Source: Nostoc sp. LPT
GTDB lineage: Bacteria > Cyanobacteriota > Cyanobacteriia > Cyanobacteriales > Nostocaceae
Direction of reading: 5' to 3'
Length of the DNA: 64,000 nt
Assembly: GCF_017115165.1 (NCBI RefSeq)
Contig: NZ_JABXKF010000019.1
Coordinates: 18,028-82,027, forward strand
Positions 55,035-63,173 of this stretch are shown piece after piece. The notes beneath the pieces are model-generated. The model was not told the DNA's origin, did not search any database, and saw only the letters and a program-made list of their open reading frames with translations. Both the position numbers and the translations under genes were made by a program. The first letter of the stretch is position 1. Each line of letters begins with the position of its first letter.

Positions 55035-55270
55035 GCTGATCTAGTATTGCTTACTAAGAGCGATCGCGTTGATTTCCCAACGCAAGTTAGGGTACAGGAT
55101 TGGCTCAAACAGAACTTGTCCCCTGGTGTAAATGTCATTCCTTGTCAGGACGGTAAAATCAGTGGCGATTTGTTACTTGGTTTCAACGCTGCGGTAGAAG
55201 ATAACTTAGATAGTCGCCCCAGTCACCAGGACAACGAAGCCGAACACGAACATGATCAAGGGATTAATGC
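55035..55270 (+). pseudogene. CobW-family GTPase fragment
   Basis: ADLVLLTKSDRVDFPTQVRV (the NKxD-type guanine motif appears as TKSD), QDWLKQNLSPGVNVIP and LLLGFNAAVEDNLDSRPSHQ then a His/Asp/Glu tail match the middle of cyanobacterial CobW/COG0523 GTPases. The P-loop part and the C-terminal CobW_C domain are missing. It is fused directly to the UbiH-type fragment, so both were joined by deletion. Family members handle cobalt or zinc. Confidence 0.75.
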
Positions 55271-55461
55271 AGTGCGTGATATTCAAAATCCGAAATTGTC
55301 AGCAAGAGATTGGGATAGACCTCAATATCTCGCACATAGCCTTTGCCGAGAAGTCTTGGCACTTGACAAATAAATTCATCAGGCTCTGGATTTTGCAAGC
55401 TGTTCATTTCAGCTTCTGCCCAAAGTTCCCAATTCTCTTTCTGCGTGAGGGTAATGGTCAT
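55264..55461 (-). pseudogene. N-terminal fragment of an AraC-family regulator
   Basis: About 65 residues: MTITLTQKENWELWAEAE, then LGKGYVRDIEVYPNLLLTIS and DFEYHAL match the start of PchR-like AraC regulators common near cyanobacterial siderophore genes. No sensor end or helix-turn-helix follows; the frame runs into the CobW remnant. A complementary AraC gene lacking its N-terminus is at 63170-63973. Confidence 0.7.
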
Positions 55462-55599
55462 AGCTGGCGATTAATCGTATTGTTAATAATATTTATTATC
55501 AAGAATTTTACAATAATTTCGAGAATTGGAATATTTATCAAAATTGTTACCAACTAAATTTGCACACAGACAGCAACTATGGTAATGTGACACATAGAA

Positions 55600-55762
55600 T
55601 GTCGGTTCTGATGGGGAGCAGCCATCAGATGCAAAGGGGAAAGTTCGGTGTAAATCCGGCACTGTCCCGCAGCTGTAATGAGACGAAGAAAACGTGTCTC
55701 AAAGTCAGAATGCCCGCCGACTCACTCTAGACCCGAAACACTTATCTGCGAGGTACAGATGA
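55600..55762 (+). promoter_or_regulatory. Cobalamin riboswitch 3 (B12-uptake leader)
   Basis: GTTCGGTGTAAATCCGGCAC, CTGTCCCGCAGCTGTAATG, AGTCAGAATGCCCGCC and TATCTGCGAGGTACAGAT are in order. It precedes the BtuB-like receptor remnant, the ferredoxin-like gene and the binding protein/permease genes. Its downstream platform differs from riboswitches 1 and 2. Confidence 0.93.
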
Positions 55763-56041
55763 TACGTATAATTAATAAATTTCATGGGTACAAGTATCGA
55801 TTTAAGTCAGTACCCTCTGCAAGTTTTACTACTTCGCTTCGCTGTTAGTCACGACGCTCAATTTGGGGTTGTCCTATAAGAATTTGGGTATCCATAAGCA
55901 ATACCGTAGAGTCTTTTTTGCTATCCAAATAGTATCCACCTTTAGGTATGGCAATGCATTGCAGCAAGCTAGTTAAAGCCTAAATCTTAAAAACTCAATA
56001 GCACAAATAAATAGCTGTCTTTACTGAAAACGAGGAGTTTC

Positions 56042-58138
56042 ATGTCCACTTCCCGTATAGTTACTTGTTGTGAATTTTTCTCAAAAATCTTCGTTTTTAC
56101 CGCAATCTATGGGATGGTATGTGGAGGAAATGTAGCGATTGCTAATCAAGTTCCACAAATATCTGAGTTTCCCAAGTATGAAGGTACTGCCAAAGACCTA
56201 CAACCAGTTGCACAAGTAACACCTGAAAATACTCCAGCATCCACAGAAGAACCCCCTATTGAACTGACAATCATCGACAAGCTACTCAATGAACCTGTTT
56301 ACTCACCTTTTCGCCGCCAGGGGACAGTGAAAGATTCCACCCGTCCGGTTTACGTGATTACAGGTGAAGAAATAGAAGCGCAGGGAGCTAAAACTGTCAG
56401 AGAAGCACTAAAATTCCTTCCAGGTATCTTGCCTGATGGTACTGTTGGCACAGAAGTAAACACCTTAAGCGGTCAATTTATCCGAGGTTCTAACTCTGCA
56501 CAAGTCTTGATTTTGCTTGATGGTAGACCAATTAATGAACTTGGTTTTGGTGGTTTTGACCTTTCAGAATTTACTACCAATATCGTTGAAAGAATCGAAG
56601 TATTACCTGGTGGTAGGTTCTACCCTTTATGATTCTGATGCAATTGGAGGGGTGATTAATATTATTACTCGTCGTCCTACAGAAAAAGTGACAACGCAAG
56701 CGGGAGTTACTTTTGGCGCATATGGGTTAAATCAGCAGACTATCAACAGTAGCGGAAAAATAGGAGATATTGGTTGGGTTGTAGGTTACAACCGTACCGA
56801 AGCTGAAAATAATTATCCTTTTTCTATCCCAGAGGCGAACTTCGAGGGAACCAGGGAAAATAATGATGTTCTCTACAACAACTTTAATGTTAAGTTAGAG
56901 GCAAATTTAGGAAAGCGCGATACTCTAACCCTCTCAACCCTATACTTAGGTAAAGACCAAGGAGTACCAGGAGGAGTATCCGTTCCTGGCTATTTTAACT
57001 CGTTGACGGATAGCGATCGCAAATACACAGACCAAGTTCTCACTGATTTAATCTGGAACTCAAAATTAGGAGGTGGGAATGATTCACTGCTAACAGCAAG
57101 AGTTTATGCAGATTTCATCAACACTCGTTATGATAGTCGCAACTCATCCCAAGCACGATATGATAACGGGCAAACTTCTTACGGATTGCAAACACAACAC
57201 AGTTGGAAATTTGCTAATAATCAAACCCTAGTTTATGGCTTTGATTAGCGTAATATATCAGCTACTAACAGTACATTCGACTTTTCTATTAATACAAAAA
57301 CAGTCACTTACGACGATAGTATTAGTCAAGGAGCAATATTTGCTAGATATGAAATTAGTTTTAACCCTAATTTCACTGCCAACTTAGGCTTACGTCAGGA
57401 TTTTAGCAGCTTGACAAATGGCTCTTTTACGTCACCAAGTCTAGGAGCAAAATTTTCACTTACAAACTCTACTACCCTTAGAGCTAATTATATCAAAAAT
57501 TTCCGTGCGCCGAATCTTTTCAACTTATATGCAAATGCTGCTACTTACGTTGGAAATCCTAATCTTCGTCCCGAAAAAGGTGATAGTTATAATATTGGAA
57601 TTGACCAAAAATTAGGCGAGTTTGGTTTGTTACGCTTGACCTATTTCAATAACACAATATCGGATTTAATCGCCTATAACAATGCTGTTCCGGTAGCTAC
57701 TTATGAAAATATTGGTAAGGTTCCACTACGGGAATCGAAGCAGTTTTAAATTTGCAGCTAGCGAAGAATATCTATGCTTTTGTTAGTTATACAGCAAATG
57801 ATCCGCGGATTTTGAAAAGTACAAATTCTGCCGAAGTTGATAAAGAATTACGGTTTGCCGGTGCAGATAGTTTAAATGCAGGACTTTCTTATGAAACTCG
57901 TCAAGGTTTATATGCTGGAATACTGATGCATTCTTTGGGAGCATATCCCACAAACAATACTAATACAGAATTTTTGTCTGGTTATACTACTTTTGATTTC
58001 AAAATGCGAGTTAATCTCAGTGATAACTTAATATTAACAGGCAGTCTGGATAATATCTTTAACCAGAGATACCAATTATTTCCTGGTTATCCTGATGGGG
58101 GGAGGGTTTTTCAAATTGGGTTGAATTCTACGTTTTGA
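56042..58138 (+). pseudogene. BtuB-like TonB-dependent receptor, three lesions
   Basis: Reconstructed, this is a ~695-residue receptor. The signal peptide and start ATG 56042 follow GAGG. The plug has VYVITGEEIEAQGAKTVREA, GQFIRGSNSAQVLILLDGRP and NIVERIEVLPGG. An extra base near 56612 shifts the frame to STLYDSDAIGGVINIITRRP. A TAG at 57246 replaces a sense codon in YGFD-RNIS. A further extra base near 57728 shifts to TGIEAVLNLQLAKNIYAF. The barrel ends GRVFQIGLNSTF with a terminal Phe. The wording and the riboswitch suggest a vitamin B12 receptor. With three independent lesions it is inactive. Confidence 0.9.
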
Positions 58139-58174
58139 GGGAAAGAGTTTTTTTGACGCAGAGGAGAGTTTTTA

Positions 58175-59047
58175 ATGACTGAATTTAATTGTTGGGTAAC
58201 TCCAGTAAATGAGGTTGTGACAAAGGCTTTATCTACGGAGGGGTCTATTGAATATGAATATTTTGATTCTAGTACCGATGTTTTATCCTCACTACTTTAC
58301 ACTTTATTTCAGCAAAATTGGCAGCAGGTAGGGGTAGGGCATATTGTCCAAGGAGGTGTATTAGAATTAGAATTTAATGCTCCGCCCAAAATTTGTATCC
58401 TCTATGATGGATATCTCACAGTAGTCACTGAAGGCTGGCATTTGCACCTATGTATAGAGGCTAATTTAGGTGGCCCTCATTGTAAGACTCCTTTGGAATT
58501 AAGGCGGCAACGTCAAGTAAATCGTGCTGCATTTTATCGACGGTTTAATGCAGAAGGTATCCCTAGAAGTTGGGGAATCGATTTTTGGAATGGTGCAGAT
58601 GAAAACCTCATAACTATTTTCTTGCCAAATCCGTATGTAGAAGGTGAGAATTTATTACCAGAAGGTAAGCCTAACTTGTCAAAGTTAGCTCTTTATGAGG
58701 AACTACGAGATATTTATGTATTGGGAAACAAACCAATACCGTTTACCAAAAATCCGTTGAGGCATTCTTATATCTCAGTTTGCACTTCTACTCGATGTCT
58801 TCCTTCACGCAAATGGCAACCCACATTTGATGCTTTAAAATCAGCAATTGAAAAAGCAGGTGTAGACATAGAAGTGAGAACATCTGGCTGTTTGGAAGTT
58901 TGCCAATTAGGGCCAGTTGTATTTTATTCTGATGATAGGACTTGGTACACTCGTGTTAACTCAAATGTAGCTGAAACTATTGTCAATGAACATTTGGTAA
59001 AAGGTAACAAAGTTATTGAACATTGCTATCCACCGAAGTCTGTTTAA
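58175..59047 (+). CDS. (2Fe-2S) ferredoxin-domain protein of the cobalamin-uptake locus
   Basis: 290 residues. The N-terminal ~185 residues (GGVLELEFNAPPKICILYDG, HLHLCIEANLGGPHCKTPLE, RSWGIDFWNGADENLITIFL) are an unrecognised domain with a possible His/Cys metal site. The C-terminal ~90 residues are a thioredoxin-like [2Fe-2S] ferredoxin with cysteines in SVCTSTRCLPS and RTSGCLEVCQLGPVVFY. It lies 37 bp after the receptor and under the same riboswitch, so a role in handling imported corrinoid, perhaps reduction, is a guess. The last 18 codons are duplicated at 59709. Confidence 0.72.
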   Translation: MTEFNCWVTPVNEVVTKALSTEGSIEYEYFDSSTDVLSSLLYTLFQQNWQQVGVGHIVQGGVLELEFNAPPKICILYDGYLTVVTEGWHLHLCIEANLGGPHCKTPLELRRQRQVNRAAFYRRFNAEGIPRSWGIDFWNGADENLITIFLPNPYVEGENLLPEGKPNLSKLALYEELRDIYVLGNKPIPFTKNPLRHSYISVCTSTRCLPSRKWQPTFDALKSAIEKAGVDIEVRTSGCLEVCQLGPVVFYSDDRTWYTRVNSNVAETIVNEHLVKGNKVIEHCYPPKSV

Positions 59048-59060
59048 ATTAGAACTGTGG

Positions 59061-59393
59061 TTAAAAATCTTCATCTAATTCCCTGAGTACATCTGCCAAA
59101 TCTCTTGCTCCATGAAATACCCGAAGAATCCCAACAGTAGCATCCTAAATCCGATAAAAAATCAGGTAATCATTAAAATCTTTGATGCGCCATTGCCTGA
59201 TTTCGCCCAATTTAGATACAACCAACTGCGTCACCTTTCCTATACTGGGAGTTTTTGCCAACTGAGCAAACGTCATTTCTGCCACCAGAAGAAATTTCAC
59301 CGCTACATCTGCATTTCCATTGACCAATATGTAATTTGCCTGCTGCCGCAAATCTTGCGTTGCTTGGTCTGTGACAACTAACTTATAGCTCAT
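59061..59393 (-). pseudogene. ParE/RelE-type toxin with internal stop
   Basis: SYKLVVTDQATQDLRQQANY, AKTPSIGKVTQLVVSKL and IRQWRIKDFNDYLIFYRI are followed by TAG (59145-59147), after which the same frame continues DATVGILRVFHGARDLADVL and ends at 59061. ILRVFHGARD is the conserved end of ParE toxins. The premature stop removes the last 28 residues, including that catalytic/stability strand, so the toxin is probably inactive. It overlaps the antitoxin by 4 bp. Confidence 0.85.
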
Positions 59394-59650
59394 GCGTCGC
59401 TTTGTGTTGCTGTACCATTTTCATCTAAAACCGCAGAACGCAAATTTTGCCAATATTCTGGTGTTACTTCCTGAGTGTCCGAGTTAATACCTTCAAGTAA
59501 AAGCATTTCTAACTTCGCTTGCGCCTTACGTTTTTTGTCTTGCTGCACCAAGTCTAGAAAATACTCGCCGATGCTGTTGTAAGTACCTGTCATCAATTGT
59601 GCCTCGACATAAAGGCGCATCTCATCAGGTATATCAATATTGATATTCAT
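59390..59650 (-). CDS. ParD/CopG-type antitoxin
   Basis: 86 residues. INIDIPDEMRLYVEAQLMTG and TYNSIGEYFLDLVQQDKKRK form the ribbon-helix-helix region of ParD antitoxins. The acidic C-terminal tail would bind the toxin. Start of the TA operon; the toxin ATG overlaps its stop (ATGA). It normally represses its own promoter. The antitoxin is intact although its toxin carries a stop. Confidence 0.88.
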   Translation of the reverse strand: MNINIDIPDEMRLYVEAQLMTGTYNSIGEYFLDLVQQDKKRKAQAKLEMLLLEGINSDTQEVTPEYWQNLRSAVLDENGTATQSDA

Positions 59651-59780
59651 TAGCTTTTAAGCTTACTACATCTACTATTTTAGCGTGCAAGCTTTCATTC
59701 AATCTACAAATGAACATTTGGTGAAAAGGAATAAAGTTATTGAACACCACTATCCACCGATAGACAAAAAATTAGATAAT

Positions 59781-60995
59781 ATGAATTTTGTTAAACTGCC
59801 TCATTCCAAAATTATTTTGTTGTGCCAGTTTTTTCTCATTGCGACTTTAGTAATTGCTTGCCATAGTACAGCAATTAACATCTCTACAAATACCAATCAT
59901 AACGTCTGTATTCAAAAATATGACCCCAATACTGATTACTTCCCTAATAAAATCAAGATTACTCATGCAATAGGCTTCGCAGTAGAGTATCATAAACACT
60001 ACAAAATCGTCACTATAAAAAATCCTTGGCAGAATGCAAACATAAAGTTCCAATATGTTTTAGTCCAATGTGGAACTCCTACACCAAAAGGATTTAATCA
60101 AGCACGGGTAATTACAGTTCCCATTAATTCCATAGTTTCTCTATCTACTACTCATTTACCCCACCTAGCCAAGTTAGGTGTAGTTGATAAACTGATTGGT
60201 ATTAGTAATAGTAAGCAAGTAAATACACCTGATGTCGTAGAGAGAATTAAAGCCGGAAAGTTAGCACAAGTAGGTGATAATTCAAATGTGGATATAGAGA
60301 AAGTACTAGAATTAAATCCCGACTTGGTAACAACTTTTGGTACTGGAAATTCCCAAACTGATAGTTATGCCAAACTCACAGAGGCGGGTTTGAAAGTGGG
60401 GATAAATTCTGAATATATGGAAGACACGCCACTGGGGAGAAGCGAATGGTTAAAATTTACTGCTCTGTTTTTTAATAAAGACGAGCAAGCAGAAAAAATA
60501 TTTCGTGAGATTGCCAATAGATATGAACAAGTAGCTCAAAAAGCTAAATCTGTAAAAAATCGTCCAACTGTATTCGTGGGATTCAATTTTAAAGGAACTT
60601 GGTTTATGCCTGGTGGGAATAGTTATGTGGCCAAATATCTTGCTGATGCTGGAGGTAACTATCTCTGGAGTGATGATAAATCTTCTGGTAGTCTACCTCT
60701 ATCTTTTGAAGTTGTTTTGGAACGTGCAGCCAATGCTAACTACTGGTTGAATGTTAGCCAATCTTGGCAGAGTTTAAAGGATTTAGTCATAGAAGATAAT
60801 CGCTATGCTGATTTTAAGGCTGTGAAAACAGGCAATCTTTACAATAATAATGCCCGTGTTAATGAAAGTGGAGGTAATGATTACTGGGAAGGTGGAATCA
60901 GTAATCCAGATATAGTTTTATCTGACTTGATTAAAATACTGCATCCAGATATATTACCTAATTATCGGTTGTTTTATTACCGCAAAATTATTTAA
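59781..60995 (+). CDS. BtuF-like ABC substrate-binding lipoprotein
   Basis: About 404 residues from the ATG at 59781, where the signal peptide ends in lipobox LVIAC. The longer frame from 59685 would include the copied ferredoxin-gene tail and is rejected. TroA-fold marks are NSIVSLSTTHLPHLAKLGVV, DIEKVLELNPDLVTTFGTGN, RSEWLKFTALFFNKDEQAEK and FKGTWFMPGGNSYVAKYLAD. Position behind riboswitch 3 and a BtuB-like receptor indicates corrinoid binding. The permease gene follows after 2 bp. Confidence 0.85.
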   Translation: MNFVKLPHSKIILLCQFFLIATLVIACHSTAINISTNTNHNVCIQKYDPNTDYFPNKIKITHAIGFAVEYHKHYKIVTIKNPWQNANIKFQYVLVQCGTPTPKGFNQARVITVPINSIVSLSTTHLPHLAKLGVVDKLIGISNSKQVNTPDVVERIKAGKLAQVGDNSNVDIEKVLELNPDLVTTFGTGNSQTDSYAKLTEAGLKVGINSEYMEDTPLGRSEWLKFTALFFNKDEQAEKIFREIANRYEQVAQKAKSVKNRPTVFVGFNFKGTWFMPGGNSYVAKYLADAGGNYLWSDDKSSGSLPLSFEVVLERAANANYWLNVSQSWQSLKDLVIEDNRYADFKAVKTGNLYNNNARVNESGGNDYWEGGISNPDIVLSDLIKILHPDILPNYRLFYYRKII

Positions 60996-60997
60996 TA

Positions 60998-62086
60998 ATG
61001 TTAAACGAAAAATTTCAATTAAAAAAACCCTTATTAAATCCAAAACCTCCGGCTATAAAAATTATTATTTTCTCAAGTTTACTTACAGGTTTAATATTTG
61101 CCTTTTTATTAGACTTGGCTTTAGGTTCAGTTGATATTCCCCTGAATGAAGTAATAAAAATTTTGCTCGGACAAGAACCAGAAAAAGTTACCTGGACTCA
61201 TATTATTCTCAAATTTCGCCTACCTAAAGCTTTAACTGCAACTTTAGCGGGTGCAGCTTTAGGTGTGAGTGGCTTACAAATGCAAACCCTATTTAAAAAT
61301 CCCTTAGCTGGGCCATTTGTGTTGGGTATTAGTTCTGGTGCAAGTTTAGGTGTAGCATTAGTTGTGCTGACAGCAAGTGCTACGACACCAACATTATTAG
61401 CAGATTTGGGAATCATTAGTGATTTTGGTTTAGTCATAGCAGCAAGTCTCGGTGCTGCATCAGTTTTAGGGATGATGTTAGTTGTTTCTCGCCGAGTACA
61501 AGATACGATGACACTACTAATTTTAGGTTTATTGTTTGGTTATGCTACTAGTGCAATAGTAAGTATTTTGTTGCAATTTAGCTCAAAGGAACGCATTCAA
61601 AATTATATCATGTGGACTTTTGGTAGTTTTGCTGGGGTAACTTGGAAACAGTTAATTGTTTTAATTCCAGTGATACTTTTGAGTTTATTGGGAGCAGTCT
61701 TGCAATCAAAATCTTTGAATGCACTTTTACTTGGTGAATCTTATGCACGTAGTCTAGGTTTAACTGTGCAAAAAAGCAGATTTTCAATTATTACCAGCGC
61801 GTCTATATTAGCAGGAGCAATTACCGCTTTTTGCGGTCCCATTGCATTTTTAGGTGTAGCAATTCCCCATCTGTGTCGTAGTCTGTTCAATACTTCCGAC
61901 CATCGGATATTAATTCCTAGTGTAACAATGATGGGTGCAATCTTAGCATTGTTTGCAGATTTATTTTCCCAACTTGCGGTAAGTCAGATGGTTTTACCTT
62001 TAAATGCTGTCACGGCTTTGATAGGAACTCCTGTTGTTACTTGGGTAATTCTACAGCGTAATTCCCAAAAGTCTTTTCCCTCATGA
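60998..62086 (+). CDS. BtuC/FecCD-type ABC permease
   Basis: 362 residues, about ten membrane segments. KFRLPKALTATLAGAALGVS, QTLFKNPLAGPFVLGISSGA, FGSFAGVTWKQLIVL and GPIAFLGVAIPHLCRSLFNT are the FecCD/BtuC landmarks. With the binding protein it should form a corrinoid importer, but its own ATPase gene downstream is lost (see 62083). It might use another ATPase, for example a FecE-like protein. The stop codon overlaps the start of the lost ATPase gene by 4 bp. Confidence 0.9.
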   Translation: MLNEKFQLKKPLLNPKPPAIKIIIFSSLLTGLIFAFLLDLALGSVDIPLNEVIKILLGQEPEKVTWTHIILKFRLPKALTATLAGAALGVSGLQMQTLFKNPLAGPFVLGISSGASLGVALVVLTASATTPTLLADLGIISDFGLVIAASLGAASVLGMMLVVSRRVQDTMTLLILGLLFGYATSAIVSILLQFSSKERIQNYIMWTFGSFAGVTWKQLIVLIPVILLSLLGAVLQSKSLNALLLGESYARSLGLTVQKSRFSIITSASILAGAITAFCGPIAFLGVAIPHLCRSLFNTSDHRILIPSVTMMGAILALFADLFSQLAVSQMVLPLNAVTALIGTPVVTWVILQRNSQKSFPS

Positions 62087-62125
62087 GCAAACTAAGCTTC
62101 TTTAAACCCAAAGGAACACGGAGTA
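62083..62125 (+). pseudogene. First codons of a lost ATP-binding gene (BtuD position)
   Basis: ATGAGCAAACTAAGC overlaps the permease stop by 4 bp, the usual start of a coupled ATPase gene. After about 14 codons (MSKLSFFKPKGTRSN) the palindromic element at 62126 begins, and no Walker motif is found downstream. That it was an ATPase gene is inferred from operon convention. Confidence 0.55.
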
Positions 62126-62250
62126 ATATCATATCCGCCAAATCTACCCATAATAAAAGAACCCCTCCCCGCAAGCGGGGAGGGGAGCTAAAGCGCAGCT
62201 TTTGCGGGGTGGGGTTCCGATTATTATGGTTAATTACCCGGACATCATAT
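62126..62250. repeat. Palindromic MITE-like element, ~125 bp
   Basis: Ends ATATCATATCCG / CGGACATCATAT are imperfect inverted repeats, inside which CCATAATAA / TTATTATGG and CCCCTCCCCGC / GCGGGGTGGGG pair. A CTCCCCGCAAGCGGGGAG hairpin is central. It encodes nothing. A partial relative is at 20320-20402. Confidence 0.75.
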
Positions 62251-62528
62251 AAGTTATTATTTCGTTTTCACCTCACTCATGCGCGTTCCATTGGTTCAAA
62301 TACAAGGCGTTGCATAAATTGCCAGATGATTTGAGAATTTGGGCTCACGATCGCACCCTCAATCACGTTGAAATTCGGAGATAGGACAGACCTGAATCTG
62401 TATTATGAATACATTAACTATTTTGCAAATCCTTAAGAAAGGAAGAAGAGAGAGGATTGTTGTATGAGATTTTTGGATGTTTTTTTATTTGGAAGTCCCT
62501 GACATCTGTAGCGATCGCCTTCTTCATC
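62251..62528. other. Spacer with relics
   Basis: No gene. It contains AGGCGTTGCATAAAT at 62304-62318, also found near the window end (63946), and the third 21-bp repeat at 62480-62500. Confidence 0.45.
62480..62500 (+). repeat. 21-bp dispersed repeat, copy 3 of 3
   Basis: Identical to 5389-5409 and 50378-50398. Confidence 0.75.
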
Positions 62529-62777
62529 CTAATCCCCAAGTGCTTCTAGCCAAGTCTGCAAATCAGCCAAGCTGGTAAAATCTAGCAGTAAATATACAGT
62601 ACCTAGACTAGCGTTTTCTGGTGGGAGAAAGACTCCATCAATTTCAAATTTTGGTTCTTTGACGGCTACACAATCAAATCGATAAGTATACGCATTAATT
62701 GGTGGATTTGTCAATAGTTCAAATAGTAAACTGGGGGATTGCTGGAATAGTTTGTAAAATATAGAGTCTCGACGCAT
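62529..62777 (-). pseudogene. DUF2887/Rpn-type nuclease gene with in-frame internal deletion
   Basis: 82 residues. RRDSIFYKLFQQSPSLLFEL, YRFDCVAVKEPKFEIDGVFL is the start of the DUF2887 (PD-(D/E)XK, Rpn-like) family. Instead of continuing for ~280 residues it jumps to LLLDFTSLADLQTWLEAL, the typical end of these proteins. The join is in frame near 62600. The catalytic core is missing, so activity is unlikely. Confidence 0.78.
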
Positions 62778-62834
62778 AAAGGATTTTATTTATATTCGCA
62801 GTTCTAAAGGCGATCGCGTAATTGATAAATTTGG

Positions 62835-63173
62835 TTGCGTATATCAGGTGTGATGGTAGTTGAAAATGCGATCGCCTTGGCAAGCCAAAATATATCAAGT
62901 ACTTTTGACTATATTACCAAACCCAAACCCTACGAGCTATCAGAACTGCTAGCTCGGATTCGGACATTACTGCAACGAGGCAGCACAGTATTAACTAAAG
63001 TACTCTGCTGGGGTCAGTTGCAGCTTGATCCGAATAATTGCGAAGTCATGTGTCAAGGCAAAGCCGTGCATCTCACGCCTAAAGAATACAAACTGCTGGA
63101 GCTATTTTTGCGACTGTCTGGCAAGGAGTTGAAGAGTTGGCCTCATTCCTTAGCGTACAATTTTCCCGTTTAG
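62835..63173 (+). pseudogene. OmpR-type response regulator fragment
   Basis: STFDYITKPKPYELSELLAR and IRTLLQRG are the end of a receiver domain (the conserved Lys-Pro). LQLDPNNCEVMCQGKAVHLT and PKEYKLLELFLR start the winged-helix DNA-binding domain. The phospho-accepting Asp part and the recognition helix are both missing. It is cut on both sides and abuts the end of the AraC gene. Confidence 0.8.

Larger units (their letters stand above)
58985..59760 (+). repeat. 52-bp direct repeats flanking a toxin-antitoxin pair
   Basis: Positions 58985-59036 and 59709-59760 are 45/52 identical and both encode NEHLVK-x-NKVIEH-x-YPP. The first is the true end of the ferredoxin-like gene; the second is a detached copy upstream of the binding-protein gene. 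The reverse-strand TA pair lies exactly between them. Confidence 0.85.

Noticed and set aside
59685..59780. Longer N-terminus for the BtuF-like protein
   Set aside because: The extra residues are the duplicated end of the ferredoxin-like gene, and the lipoprotein signal peptide begins only at the ATG 59781.
62835..62880. N-terminal residues of the response-regulator fragment as a new protein
   Set aside because: They do not resemble a receiver start and precede only the tail of that domain, so the whole frame is treated as a remnant.
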